Program-made: the position numbers and the translations under genes
The notes under the pieces: generated by a model
What the model was told of the DNA's origin: nothing
The model's input: the letters and a program-made list of their open reading frames with translations, nothing else
The model's database searches: none
Assembly: GCA_002314445.1 (NCBI GenBank)
Contig: DCFX01000094.1
Span: 1-44,049, forward strand
Reading direction: 5' to 3'
DNA length: 44,049 bases
Source: Treponema sp. UBA1793
GTDB taxonomy: Bacteria; Spirochaetota; Spirochaetia; Treponematales; Treponemataceae
Part shown: in pieces, positions 8,616 through 16,674 of the stretch
How the letters are laid out: each line of letters opens with the position of its first letter
How positions within the stretch are numbered: the first letter of the stretch is position 1

Positions 8616-9338
8616 ATGGAAAAGGCCGATGCGAAAAGTAAGATATCTTTGTATAAGGGAATAATGATTACTGCGGCAATTATTATTTCATCTCTTATTA
8701 TTGCCGGCGGGTTCGGCAGAATCGCAAAACCGGATCGTGTTGTAAGCGTCCGCGGGCTTGCAGAACGGGAAGTCGATGCGGATATGGCAGTGTGGCCGCT
8801 CACGTTCAGTATCGGCGGAAATAATCTCCTGCAGCTTCAGAAGGAAATTATGGACGATACAAAAATCGTAACGGCATATCTGGAAAAGAGGGGACTTACG
8901 CCGGACGATTATACCGTGCAGGCTCCGGCAATTACCGACACGTCTGTTAATCCGTATATGAGTGAAAACAAAGCCCGTTTTACGTACATTACAAAACAGG
9001 TCATCCTTGTCAGGTCGAAAAATGTTACGGCTGTAAAAAAGGCGCAGGCAGATTCCCTTGACCTCATGGGCAGCAGTATTGCAGTTTCACAGGATTATGA
9101 TTCCAAAGTGCAGTACGAATTTACCGGGCTTAACAATATAAAACCGGAAATGATTGCAGAAGCAACAAAAAACGCCCGTGAAGCAGCAGAACAGTTTGCG
9201 CGCGATTCCGGCAGCAAAGTCGGGAAAATAAAATCGGCGTCACAGGGGCTTTTTACAATTGATGACGCAGCGGTCGGCTTGGAAGAAAAGAAAGCGGTCC
9301 GTGTAGTCACTACTGTGGAATATCTGCTGAAAGACTGA
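8616..9338 (+). CDS. SIMPL domain (DUF541) membrane-anchored periplasmic protein
   Basis: 240 residues: an N-terminal membrane anchor (about residues 11-30, hydrophobic IMITAAIIISSLIIAGGF) followed by a SIMPL/DUF541 domain. Typical features are the VVSVRGLAEREVDADMA start, the LEKRGLTPDDYTVQ segment, and the C-terminal run of KSASQGLFTIDD and VVTTVEYLL. The domain is widespread in envelopes; its biochemical role is not established. The start follows AAAGAGG with 7 nt spacing. It lies directly after manA and converges on the VanY-like gene with only 25 bp between stops; no clear terminator is visible there. Confidence 0.85.
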   Translation: MEKADAKSKISLYKGIMITAAIIISSLIIAGGFGRIAKPDRVVSVRGLAEREVDADMAVWPLTFSIGGNNLLQLQKEIMDDTKIVTAYLEKRGLTPDDYTVQAPAITDTSVNPYMSENKARFTYITKQVILVRSKNVTAVKKAQADSLDLMGSSIAVSQDYDSKVQYEFTGLNNIKPEMIAEATKNAREAAEQFARDSGSKVGKIKSASQGLFTIDDAAVGLEEKKAVRVVTTVEYLLKD

Positions 9339-9363
9339 CTTATGCATCAGGCTTCAGAAGCAG

Positions 9364-10221
9364 TTAGTTTTGTGCCGCCGTCCAGCTGTTAATAAATTCA
9401 ATCATGAACTGCTGGATGTCGCCGAAGTACTTTTTCTGGAATCTGCATGCATCTTTTCCGATATACCTGAAATGCCAGCACTCCCAGCGGTATCCGGTTA
9501 CATCTTCATATCCCTGCGGAAAGCTGAGGCTCCAGCCGTATTCCTCCGCATTCGCATACAGCCACGAGCCTTCAGGTGTTTCAGCAAAATCGTCGGTAAT
9601 GGAGCCGAAGTCTACGGCCGTCCCGAGCTGGTGCTGGCTTGTTCCCGGACGGGCCGATTCCCTGTCGGCTTCTTCCTGGCCGTCTATGCGGACCCATTTT
9701 TCATACACTGTTTTCTGATATTCGTATGAGCGGTACGATGAGCTTACAAGGAGCCTGGTACCGTCTTTTAAAGCAGCCTGCGAAAGCGTATGCAGCGCAG
9801 CTTCCGCTTCGGCGCGCAGTGAAAGGTCCCCGCGGTTTATGGAAAAATCATTGTTCTTTACAAGAGGGATGAGCTGCTTCGGTACATATCCGTCAGGAAG
9901 ATAATGCTGTTTGTCGACAAGCGTAAGCAGAGGCAGATCATTGGCGGGATTTTCTGCGTTAAACGCGAGAACTTTGTCCAGGTCTGCAATGAATGCATCC
10001 ATATCGTCAATTCTCACAGCATTTTTTGCACGTTCACCCATTGTTGAAATAATGCCCGTCACTTTCTCAGCCTGTATTTTTTTTATGGAATCTTTTTCTG
10101 ATTCAATTGCGGCGGGCATCATAATTTTTTTATCTGAAGCATATGATATTCCGCCGATAACGGCCAGTGATGAAATGCAGATTGCGGCACCTGCAAGCAG
10201 GAAAACAGTTTGCTTTGTCAT
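9364..10221 (-). CDS. VanY-like D-alanyl-D-alanine carboxypeptidase, M15 family
   Basis: Zinc peptidase expected to trim the terminal D-Ala from peptidoglycan stem peptides. The 285 residues start with a membrane anchor or signal (about residues 7-27). The catalytic domain carries SSYRSYEYQKTVYE, the zinc motif TSQHQLGTAVDFG (SxHxxGxAxD form, complete) and the distal ECWHFRYIG with the catalytic Glu and zinc His. All ligands are therefore present, unlike in the M15-like protein at 28293. It is preceded by a strong -10 box and an inverted repeat immediately before the ATG, with no Shine-Dalgarno. It is transcribed away from uup, whose stop lies 66 bp upstream. Confidence 0.9.
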   Translation of the reverse strand: MTKQTVFLLAGAAICISSLAVIGGISYASDKKIMMPAAIESEKDSIKKIQAEKVTGIISTMGERAKNAVRIDDMDAFIADLDKVLAFNAENPANDLPLLTLVDKQHYLPDGYVPKQLIPLVKNNDFSINRGDLSLRAEAEAALHTLSQAALKDGTRLLVSSSYRSYEYQKTVYEKWVRIDGQEEADRESARPGTSQHQLGTAVDFGSITDDFAETPEGSWLYANAEEYGWSLSFPQGYEDVTGYRWECWHFRYIGKDACRFQKKYFGDIQQFMIEFINSWTAAQN

Positions 10222-10224
10222 AGC

Positions 10225-10245
10225 ACAGAGTATAACACACTCTGT
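10225..10245 (-). promoter_or_regulatory. Near-leaderless promoter of the VanY-like gene overlapped by an inverted repeat
   Basis: On the minus strand an extended -10 (TGT-TATACT, hexamer 10234 to 10229) ends 7 nt before the ATG, with TTTACC or TTACCC as a possible -35. A perfect dyad, ACAGAGT at 10225-10231 and ACTCTGT at 10239-10245, brackets the -10. That arrangement fits a repressor operator, although a hairpin at the 5' end of the mRNA is also possible. Confidence 0.5.
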
Positions 10246-10287
10246 CGTGATGGGTAAACCTTTCTGCCGCTCAGTGCAATTTACATA

Positions 10288-12222
10288 CTACTGTGCCAGT
10301 TCTTCCCACCGCGCATATTTTTCTTCAAGTTCGCAGCTCAGTTTCTGATACTCACTGTTATATCCGCTTATTTTGGTGTAATCACTTTCGTTTCCGCTCA
10401 TGAGTTTTTCAAGCTCTTTCTGCCGTGCTTCTGATGCCGCAATGTCTTTTTCCAGCTGTTCAAACTCACGCTGTTCCCTGAATGAAAGTTTTTTTTGTTT
10501 TTCGCCGCCGTCTGCCGCCGGTTCGGTCTCCTGAGGTTTGTCTACAGCCGCCTGTGCTTTTTTTGCCTCGGTAGCTTTCCGTTCTTCCTCTGTCTGCCTC
10601 TGTTTTTCCTTTCTGTATTCAACATATTCAGAACATTTTCCGACGAAACCACTTACGCTGCCGTCGTCTTCAAGAATGAAAAGTGTATCCGCGACTTTGT
10701 CCATAAAGTAACGGTCGTGACTTACGACAAGCAGACAGCCTTTATATCCTGCCAGAAACTGCTCAAGAATATTCATGGTGAAAATATCAAAATCATTTGT
10801 CGGTTCGTCGAGAATGAGAAAATTCGGATTACTCATAAGAAGGCGCACAAGGAAAAGTCGTTTTCGTTCACCGCCGCTCAGTGTACTGACCTGCGAGTAT
10901 TGTATTTTCCCGCTGAACTCGAATTCTTCAAGGAACTGGGCCGCGCTCATCGTTTTACCGTCGTTCATTGTAATCATTTCCGCCGCTTCCCTGATGTATT
11001 CCAGAACTGTCAGCGATGTGTCCGTGAAAACCGGATTCTGCTGATAGTACGCGAATACAGTGTTGACACCAGCAACAATAGTACCGGTGTCGGGCGGGAT
11101 TGCGCCGGTTATGATATTCAGCAGTGTCGATTTTCCCGTGCCGTTATCGCCGAAAACGCCGATTTTCTGTCCTGCCGTGAACGTGTATGAAAAATTCCTG
11201 AGTACGGGCGTCATATTTCCCATTCCGGCGCCTGCATATCCTTTGGGAAACTGTTTTGTGATGTTATGAAGCTCAAGCACTTTACCACCAAGCCGCCTGC
11301 CTTTTACCTCGAATGAAAATTCCCTGTCTGCCTGGAATTTTTCGCGGTTGATAAGCTGTTCGTCGCGCTGTATGCGGGCTTTTGCTTTTGTACCGCGGGC
11401 GCACGGTCCCCGCATAAGCCAGTCGCGTTCAACCCGCAGCACGGCTTCAAGACGGCGGTCCGTATTCTGTTCAATTTCCGACTCTGTTTCTTTCTTTTCG
11501 AGATATACAGTGTAGTTGCCCAGATACAGTTTCAGCTGATGGCGCGCAAGCTCGTATATGCTGCCGCATACTGCGTCGAGAAAGTAGCGGTCATGCGTTA
11601 CCATAAGTACGCTGCGCTTTGTATCGTGCAGATATTCCTGCAGCCAGTTGATTGTTGTAATATCCAGGTGATTTGTCGGTTCGTCAAGCAGGAGCAGTTT
11701 TGTGTCTTCAACAAGTACCTGCGCGAGTGCTACTTTTTTTACCATCCCGCCGGAGAGCGTTCCCATTTTCCGCGTCATGTCCGTTATGCCGAGTGTTGAA
11801 AGTATCGAACGTATCTGCGCTTCGTAGTTCCACAAATCCTGCTTTTCCATAAGCTGATTAAGTTCGTCGTACCGCTTCTGCGCACTCTTGTTTTGTCCGA
11901 GCAGTAAGCAGGTATCTTCGTATTCACGGATTATCTCAAGTTTTGGAGAGCTGCTTTTGAATATGTGACTGCGGATTGTGTCGCCGGAATTGAAAACCGG
12001 ATTCTGCGGAAGATACGAGATTCCCGCATCTTTTGCCGTAACGACAGAGCCGGAATCAGGTTCAAGAGTACCTGCAATGATGCTGAGCAGTGTTGATTTT
12101 CCTGTCCCGTTCCGTCCGATGACAGCAGCTTTGTCGCCTTCGTTTAAACCGAACGTTATATCGGTAAAAAGCGGTTCTTCACGCCCTGTTTTTGAAAGTC
12201 CATTAATAGAAAGCAGATTCAT
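10288..12222 (-). CDS. uup: ABC-F family ATPase, Uup type
   Basis: Soluble protein of 644 residues with two ATPase domains and no membrane segments, the ABC-F arrangement; members act on the ribosome. Domain 1 has GRNGTGKSTLL, LSGGMVKKVALA and LLLLDEPTNHLD. Domain 2 has GDNGTGKSTLLN, LSGGERKRLFLV and FLILDEPTNDFD. The C-terminal 90 residues are charged and predicted coiled coil (FREQREFEQLEKDIAASEAR), as in Uup. The first domain's start, MNLLSINGLSKT, supports the ATG at 12222. The promoter ends 10 nt before it and no Shine-Dalgarno is visible. A role in antibiotic protection rather than Uup-like functions cannot be excluded. Confidence 0.88.
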   Translation of the reverse strand: MNLLSINGLSKTGREEPLFTDITFGLNEGDKAAVIGRNGTGKSTLLSIIAGTLEPDSGSVVTAKDAGISYLPQNPVFNSGDTIRSHIFKSSSPKLEIIREYEDTCLLLGQNKSAQKRYDELNQLMEKQDLWNYEAQIRSILSTLGITDMTRKMGTLSGGMVKKVALAQVLVEDTKLLLLDEPTNHLDITTINWLQEYLHDTKRSVLMVTHDRYFLDAVCGSIYELARHQLKLYLGNYTVYLEKKETESEIEQNTDRRLEAVLRVERDWLMRGPCARGTKAKARIQRDEQLINREKFQADREFSFEVKGRRLGGKVLELHNITKQFPKGYAGAGMGNMTPVLRNFSYTFTAGQKIGVFGDNGTGKSTLLNIITGAIPPDTGTIVAGVNTVFAYYQQNPVFTDTSLTVLEYIREAAEMITMNDGKTMSAAQFLEEFEFSGKIQYSQVSTLSGGERKRLFLVRLLMSNPNFLILDEPTNDFDIFTMNILEQFLAGYKGCLLVVSHDRYFMDKVADTLFILEDDGSVSGFVGKCSEYVEYRKEKQRQTEEERKATEAKKAQAAVDKPQETEPAADGGEKQKKLSFREQREFEQLEKDIAASEARQKELEKLMSGNESDYTKISGYNSEYQKLSCELEEKYARWEELAQ

Positions 12223-12232
12223 TGTGGAAAAG

Positions 12233-12241
12233 AGTATAGCA
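12233..12241 (-). promoter_or_regulatory. Extended -10 for uup, near-leaderless
   Basis: TGC-TATACT on the minus strand, with the hexamer at 12238-12233, ends 10 nt upstream of the uup ATG. A transcript would begin about 3 nt before the start codon. There is no convincing -35, as is common for extended -10 promoters. Confidence 0.5.
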
Positions 12242-12383
12242 GAAAAGAAAAATAAAATATATGTGAAAAATTATTTCTTTATTTATATTTATTTATATCA
12301 TTGCTGTTCAAAAATATCCTTTGACAGTATTATGGTACATGTCTGGCTTCATGGAAAGAAGACAGACACAGGGGTTACAAAAT

Positions 12384-13730
12384 ATGAAAAATGCTTACGT
12401 TTCTCGGATTTGGGACGACGTTCGGTTAAAGAATGCCGATCAGCCAGAATTTCTTCAGGCGGTTCAGGAAGTCCTTACGACTCTTGATCCGGTAGTTGAA
12501 AAAATGCAGAAGGACCTTGAGCCGAATGCTGTTCTTGAGCGTTTTGTGGAACCGGAACGTGTCATTATGTTCCGCGTACCGTGGACAGACGACAAAGGTG
12601 CGAATCACATTAACCGCGGATACCGCGTACAGTTCAACAGCGCAATCGGACCGTACAAAGGGGGACTCCGCTTCAGCCCGGAGGTGAATCTTTCTGTACT
12701 TAAATTTCTTGGATTCGAACAGGTTCTGAAAAACAGCCTTACGACGCTTCCTATGGGCGGCGGGAAAGGCGGTTCGGATTTCGATCCTCACGGCAGATCT
12801 GATGCCGAGGTTATGCGTTTCTGCCAGTCGTTCATGACTGAACTGTACCGTCACATCGGGCCCGATACAGACGTACCGGCGGGTGACAAAGGTGTCGGCG
12901 GCAGGGAAGTTGCATATTTGTTCGGTCAGTATAAACGGATTACGAACACGTTTTCCGGTGTCCTCACCGGAAAGGGACTTCAGTTCGGCGGTTCTCTTAT
13001 CCGTACAGAAGCAACCGGCTACGGGCTTATCTACTTTGCAGAGTGCATGCTCTGGAAAATAGAAGATAATTTCAAAGACAAGGTATGCTCAGTCTCCGGT
13101 GACGGTAACGTTGCTCAGTACGCTGTCGAAAAGCTTATCCAGCTTGGAGCGAAACCTGTTACTATGAGCGATTCTACAGGCTTCATTTATGATCCTGACG
13201 GGATTACCATGGAAAAGCTTGATTTTGTAAAACAGTTCCGTTCAGAGCACAAGAAGATTGACGAATATGTTACTAAATATCCGTCTGCAGCGTTCACTGC
13301 CGGTGCAAAGCCCTGGTCTGTAAAAGTTGATTGCGCATTCCCCTGTGCAACACAGAACGAGCTGGATGGAATTGACGCCGATATGCTTATTAAAAACGGC
13401 GTAAAACTTGTTGCAGAGGGTGCGAATATGCCGTCTACGCTTGAAGCGACAGAAAAATTTCAGAAAGCCGGTGTTCTTTTTGCTCCCGGAAAGGCTTCCA
13501 ACGCAGGCGGTGTGTCCGTGTCGGGCCTTGAGATGAGCCAGAACAGCGAGCGGCTTTCATGGACATCCGAAGAAGTTGATATGAAGCTCCGCCAGATTAT
13601 GACGAACATTCACAATAACGCATACACTACGGCCGAGGAATTCGGCATGAAAGGAAACTATGTAGCAGGTGCGAACATAGCCGGATTTATAAAAGTTGCA
13701 AAAGCAATGATAGCTCAGGGAGTGGTTTGA
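12384..13730 (+). CDS. gdhA: Glutamate dehydrogenase, NADP-type
   Basis: Reversible reductive amination of 2-oxoglutarate, the main low-affinity ammonium assimilation route. 448 residues, the usual length of the hexameric bacterial enzyme. Motifs: GPYKGGLRF, LPMGGGKGGSDFDP with active-site Lys at about residue 128, DVPAGDKGVGGRE, and the nucleotide-binding GDGNVAQYA in the Rossmann domain. The start is set at the ATG at 12384 (MKNAYVSRIW), preceded by AGGGG 9 nt away; the in-frame TTG at 12321 is part of a TTGACA hexamer and is not credible. That TTGACA could be a -35, but I find no good -10 at the right distance. The last codons form one arm of a perfect hairpin. Confidence 0.94.
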   Translation: MKNAYVSRIWDDVRLKNADQPEFLQAVQEVLTTLDPVVEKMQKDLEPNAVLERFVEPERVIMFRVPWTDDKGANHINRGYRVQFNSAIGPYKGGLRFSPEVNLSVLKFLGFEQVLKNSLTTLPMGGGKGGSDFDPHGRSDAEVMRFCQSFMTELYRHIGPDTDVPAGDKGVGGREVAYLFGQYKRITNTFSGVLTGKGLQFGGSLIRTEATGYGLIYFAECMLWKIEDNFKDKVCSVSGDGNVAQYAVEKLIQLGAKPVTMSDSTGFIYDPDGITMEKLDFVKQFRSEHKKIDEYVTKYPSAAFTAGAKPWSVKVDCAFPCATQNELDGIDADMLIKNGVKLVAEGANMPSTLEATEKFQKAGVLFAPGKASNAGGVSVSGLEMSQNSERLSWTSEEVDMKLRQIMTNIHNNAYTTAEEFGMKGNYVAGANIAGFIKVAKAMIAQGVV

Positions 13731-13757
13731 AAAAATACATCCTGTATTTTTTCAAAC
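13725..13757 (+). terminator. Perfect 15-bp hairpin spanning the gdhA stop codon
   Basis: GTTTGAAAAAATACA (13725-13739), loop TCC, then its exact complement at 13743-13757. The TGA stop lies inside the left arm. The right arm contains a T6 run, so it may act as an intrinsic terminator, but the stem is AT-rich and the T-run is inside it. The right arm is also the first part of the 91-bp repeat unit that follows. Confidence 0.5.
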
Positions 13758-14078
13758 AATCAGGAAGACTATGTCTTCCTGAAGCGCATAGGCCGGACAT
13801 CCTTGTCCGGCAGCTTTCGAGCAGTAGTATCTGAGTATTTTTTCAAATAATCAGGAAGACTATGTCTTCCTGAAGCGCATAGGCCGGACATCCTTGTCCG
13901 GCAGCTTTCGAGCAGTAGTATCTGAGTATTTTTTCAAATAATCAGGAAGACTATGTTTTCCTGAAGCGCATAGGCCGGACATCCCTGTCCGGCAGCTTTT
14001 GAGCAGTAGTATCTGAGTATTTTTTCAAACAATCCGGAAGACGGTGTCTTCCGGAGGCGCATAGGCCGGACATCCCTG
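13744..14078. repeat. Tandem array of a 91-bp double-hairpin unit, 3.7 copies
   Basis: Units start at 13744, 13835, 13926 and 14017, exactly 91 bp apart; the fourth is cut short inside its second hairpin. Each unit holds GTATTTTTTCAAA, hairpin A (CAGGAAGAC-TAT-GTCTTCCTG) and hairpin B (GCCGGACA-TCCT-TGTCCGGC), then a GAGCAGTAGTATCTGA linker. Copy 3 has a G-U wobble in hairpin A. Copy 4 swaps an A-T pair for C-G on both arms and changes the loop. No unique spacers are present. A separate 7-bp hairpin (TGCGGCC/GGCCGCA, 14091-14114) follows. There is no gene between 13731 and 14183. Confidence 0.85.
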
Positions 14079-14119
14079 CAATGAGTTTCCTGCGGCCGCC
14101 GTACTATGGCCGCACGTTG

Positions 14120-14148
14120 TTGATTTATGAAGATGTATCAGGTATACT
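14120..14148 (+). promoter_or_regulatory. Promoter for the small hypothetical gene
   Basis: -35 TTGATT at 14120-14125, a 17-bp spacer, -10 TATACT at 14143-14148. Transcription should start near 14155, which rules out the in-frame ATG at 14127 and supports the start at 14184. Confidence 0.65.
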
Positions 14149-14183
14149 CAAATTATTATTTCTATTTACAGAGGGCTGCTGGT

Positions 14184-14414
14184 ATGAGCGCGATTTTTAT
14201 CAACTATAACGGAAAAACAGGTTTTTCCAGAAGTGCGGACAAAGGTGGGCTTGAGGGAGTACAGATCAGTTATGCTGATTTTAAGAATATGAGTGCTGAT
14301 ATACATGCCGGCAGCGAAGAAGCTTACGGGATTACAATGGACTCTGCTGACGTGCAGGATTTTATTGCCAATTATGAAATAGATTCCGTATTTACAGACG
14401 CGGAAAAAAATTAA
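14184..14414 (+). CDS. Small hypothetical protein, 76 residues
   Basis: Not recognised. The start at 14184 (MSAIFINYNGKTG) is chosen because it follows GAGGG with 8 nt spacing and lies 30 nt downstream of a good promoter. The product is acidic and soluble, has no signal peptide or Cys, and ends FTDAEKN. It contains aromatic residues spread over the N-terminal half (INYNGKTGFSR). The EamA transporter follows after 14 bp and is likely cotranscribed, but nothing connects their functions. Confidence 0.6.
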   Translation: MSAIFINYNGKTGFSRSADKGGLEGVQISYADFKNMSADIHAGSEEAYGITMDSADVQDFIANYEIDSVFTDAEKN

Positions 14415-14428
14415 CAAGTGCAGATTAT

Positions 14429-15319
14429 ATGCAGTCAACAACAACCTCTGGCGGGATAGTATCCCTTGCATTTTGTGCGCTTTTGTGGAGTACCGGCGGA
14501 GTACTTGTAAAACTAGTCGACTGGAATCCGTTTGCTATAGCGGGCATGCGCAGTCTTATCGGTCTTGTTACCGTATGTATTATTCTGCACCGTCTGCCGT
14601 CATTTACAGTGCGTGATGGGATAAGCGGGAAAATCGACGGGCGCGCGACGTTTTATTTGTATGCGGCGGGTGCATGTTACGCAGGCACGATGGTGCTTTA
14701 CATTGTTGCAAATAAAATGACGACTGCCGCAAATGCAATTCTTCTCCAGTATACAGATCCTGTTTACATCATACTCTTCGGCCCGTTGATTCTCGGTGAA
14801 AAAAACAGCAGGTCGGATTACGTTACTGTAGCATGCGTTGTACTCGGAATGATACTGTTTTTTGCGGATGGTTTAAAAGGCGGACACATGACAGGCAATC
14901 TGCTTGCAGCTCTTTCCGGTACGACATGGGGATTCTGTACAATATTTATGCGTAAACTCCGGCGCAGAGGTTCTCAGGATGCGTTTATGATTGCACATAT
15001 AATGGCATTTCTTACCGGTCTTCCGTTTATGTTCATATACGGTCTTCCTTCCGGAACTATGATGGTATCGTCATATATCGGCCTTGTTCTGCTTGGAGTG
15101 TTTCAGATAGGTGTACCATCCATATTGTATGCCAGAGGTATAAACAATGTACGTGCACTAAGCGCGTCTTTTATCTCTATGATTGAACCTCTTATGAATC
15201 CTGTCTGGGTTCTTCTGTTTATGCACGAAGTGCCGTCTGTATGGACTCTTGCCGGTGGTATAGTCATTCTCGGGTGTATCATCATGCGCGAGATTGTACA
15301 ACGGAGAAAGTATGCATAA
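14429..15319 (+). CDS. EamA/DMT family transporter
   Basis: Inner-membrane permease of the drug/metabolite transporter superfamily, 296 residues, with about ten hydrophobic segments in two EamA repeats (roughly 7-145 and 155-290). Typical features are SLAFCALLWSTGGVLVKLVD at the start, the ILLQYTDPVYIILFGPLILG segment closing repeat 1, and FISMIEPLMNPVWVLLFMHE in repeat 2. Substrate is unknown; relatives move amino acids or metabolites. There is no Shine-Dalgarno, so translation may depend on coupling to the small gene just upstream. A strong hairpin follows 5 bp after the stop. Confidence 0.88.
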   Translation: MQSTTTSGGIVSLAFCALLWSTGGVLVKLVDWNPFAIAGMRSLIGLVTVCIILHRLPSFTVRDGISGKIDGRATFYLYAAGACYAGTMVLYIVANKMTTAANAILLQYTDPVYIILFGPLILGEKNSRSDYVTVACVVLGMILFFADGLKGGHMTGNLLAALSGTTWGFCTIFMRKLRRRGSQDAFMIAHIMAFLTGLPFMFIYGLPSGTMMVSSYIGLVLLGVFQIGVPSILYARGINNVRALSASFISMIEPLMNPVWVLLFMHEVPSVWTLAGGIVILGCIIMREIVQRRKYA

Positions 15320-15324
15320 AATGT

Positions 15325-15353
15325 AAAGACCTGCCTTATCCGGGCAGGTCTTT
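15325..15353. terminator. Bidirectional terminator hairpin
   Basis: AAAGACCTGCC (15325-15335) pairs exactly with GGCAGGTCTTT (15343-15353) around a 7-nt loop. It sits between the convergent EamA gene and the secreted protein gene and can serve both; the T-tracts are short. Confidence 0.7.
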
Positions 15354-15375
15354 AAAACTGTTTGAACTGGTCGGT

Positions 15376-15855
15376 TTACTTTCCAGGAACGATAGGAATA
15401 ATGATACATCTTGCTTCAATTTCTGCAGTGCCGGTGTCAAAACTTGTGACCAGAATCCAGCTGCCTTTTGTTATGTCTGTGATTGTTCCAATGTCAGAAG
15501 CCTCGATATTTTGTCTTTCATCAGGTTCATTTCGTTTTTCACCAAGCTGCTTTTCAAGAGGCAGTTTTATTATTCTTGTTAACGGGTTTATATGAATTTG
15601 TACATCTTTACCGTCAGCATCTGTAATAACGATTGTATCTTTGTCTATAGATGCAACAAAGCCCATTGTTTTTGCCCTCATCATTCCCATAGGATGATCT
15701 TCATTTAGACCGGGCATATCGTAAAAATAACCGCACTGACCCCTAAAATCTCTGTCCCTGTCTCTATCCCTGGTTACAGGCTTTGCAAACATAGGAATGG
15801 CTGCAAAAGCGATTACGGTTACGACGATAATGCGTTTGGATAATGATTTGTTCAT
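15376..15855 (-). CDS. Secreted small protein, DUF5666-like beta-barrel
   Basis: 159 residues with a classical signal peptide (MNKSLSKRIIVVTVIAFAAIPMF, cleavage near AKP). After it comes an RDRDRDRD run. The body (about 70-155) reads like the OB-fold DUF5666 pattern: VASIDKDTIVITDADGKDVQI, NPLTRI, then a late strand ending EARCIIIP. Function is unknown; such proteins are exported to the periplasm or envelope. The start follows GGGGAG. It is the second of two minus-strand secreted protein genes but is separated from the next by 276 bp that holds a terminator, so it has its own promoter. Confidence 0.7.
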   Translation of the reverse strand: MNKSLSKRIIVVTVIAFAAIPMFAKPVTRDRDRDRDFRGQCGYFYDMPGLNEDHPMGMMRAKTMGFVASIDKDTIVITDADGKDVQIHINPLTRIIKLPLEKQLGEKRNEPDERQNIEASDIGTITDITKGSWILVTSFDTGTAEIEARCIIIPIVPGK

Positions 15856-16068
15856 AGGTTAACTCCCCAAAAATGGATTAAGCCAGCATAAAACTGGTTA
15901 GTCAGAGATTTTTTTGTTCTGACATCAATAAATATACATTCTTTGTAGTGAACCTTCGTGAAAATTAAATGGACAAAAAGTAGAAACTTTTAATCCCTGT
16001 TTTTATATACGAATCTGAAGAGAGGTTATGCAGCGGCAAACAACTGTCCGGAAAAATCAACAGTCTGT

Positions 16069-16104
16069 AAAAAAGTATTCCCCAATTAAGGGGAATACTT
16101 TTTT
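16069..16104. terminator. Perfect 15-bp bidirectional terminator
   Basis: AAAAAAGTATTCCCC (16069-16083), loop AATTAA, then the exact complement at 16090-16104. It ends in T6 in both directions. It lies 27 bp past the stop of the minus-strand Ala/Lys-rich secreted protein gene. The rest of 15856-16131 shows no gene. Confidence 0.85.
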
Positions 16105-16131
16105 ACGAATAATTTTACATGCGTCTGTAAG

Positions 16132-16674
16132 TTACTTCTTTACGGCAGCTGATGTCGCAGCAGTAATCGAAGATACTGTCTTTGAAGCACCTTTTCCTGT
16201 CTCTTTTCCGTCAGATGCAGTGAGGCGGTATTTATAATATTTTTCTGCATCTACAGTATCTGTTACTGTGTATGTGCTGTCCGTGTTTGTTGCAGCCGCA
16301 GCAGCTGCAAAAGTTCCGGTTATTTTGCCGTTTTTATCTGCTTCTGCACGTTCAAGCGCATATGTGTATTTACCGCTGCTTGCGTCTTTCCATGTAACAG
16401 TAAAAGCACCTGCTGTCTTTTCACCGTATTTTGAAACGGAGATAACGGGTACCGTTATTGCAGCTTTTTTTGCTGCCGTTTTTTTAGCAACAGTTTTTTT
16501 TGCTGCCGGCTTTTTGGCTTCTGTGGTTGTTGCAGCAGCGGCTGGTGCTGTTGTAGCTGTAGTTGTCGTTGTTGCTGCTGCTGTATTCGCAGCATCCGCC
16601 GCAAATACCGGTGCGGCTGCAAGGGTGAGCGCTGTAAGAATTACAGCTGCATGTGCTGAAAATGTCTTTTTCAT
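16132..16674 (-). CDS. Secreted Ala/Thr/Lys-rich protein with fibronectin III-like domain
   Basis: 180 residues. The signal peptide is MKKTFSAHAAVILTALTL, cleaved near APVFAADA. There follow about 25 residues of Ala/Thr homopolymer-like sequence and a basic stretch (KKPAAKKTVAKKTAAKK). The C-terminal 100 residues resemble one fibronectin type III-like domain: VPVISVSKYGEKTAGAFTV, YTYALERAEAD and YYKYRLTASDGKETG. The start at 16674 is supported by AGGAG 11 nt upstream; the longer frame to 16764 would bury the signal peptide. It is probably an envelope or surface protein; the Lys/Ala linker may bind an anionic surface or the cell wall, which is inference. Confidence 0.7.
   Translation of the reverse strand: MKKTFSAHAAVILTALTLAAAPVFAADAANTAAATTTTTATTAPAAAATTTEAKKPAAKKTVAKKTAAKKAAITVPVISVSKYGEKTAGAFTVTWKDASSGKYTYALERAEADKNGKITGTFAAAAAATNTDSTYTVTDTVDAEKYYKYRLTASDGKETGKGASKTVSSITAATSAAVKK

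Noticed and set aside
10288..12222. Membrane ABC transporter or antibiotic-resistance Vga/Msr protein
   Set aside because: There are no membrane segments, and the C-terminal coiled coil fits Uup better; resistance cannot be claimed from sequence.
12321..12383. N-terminal extension of gdhA from the TTG at 12321
   Set aside because: The TTG is part of a TTGACA hexamer, and the extension is not homologous to GDH; AGGGG supports the ATG at 12384.
13744..14078. CRISPR array
   Set aside because: The whole 91-bp unit repeats with no unique spacers, units consist of hairpins, and no cas genes are nearby.
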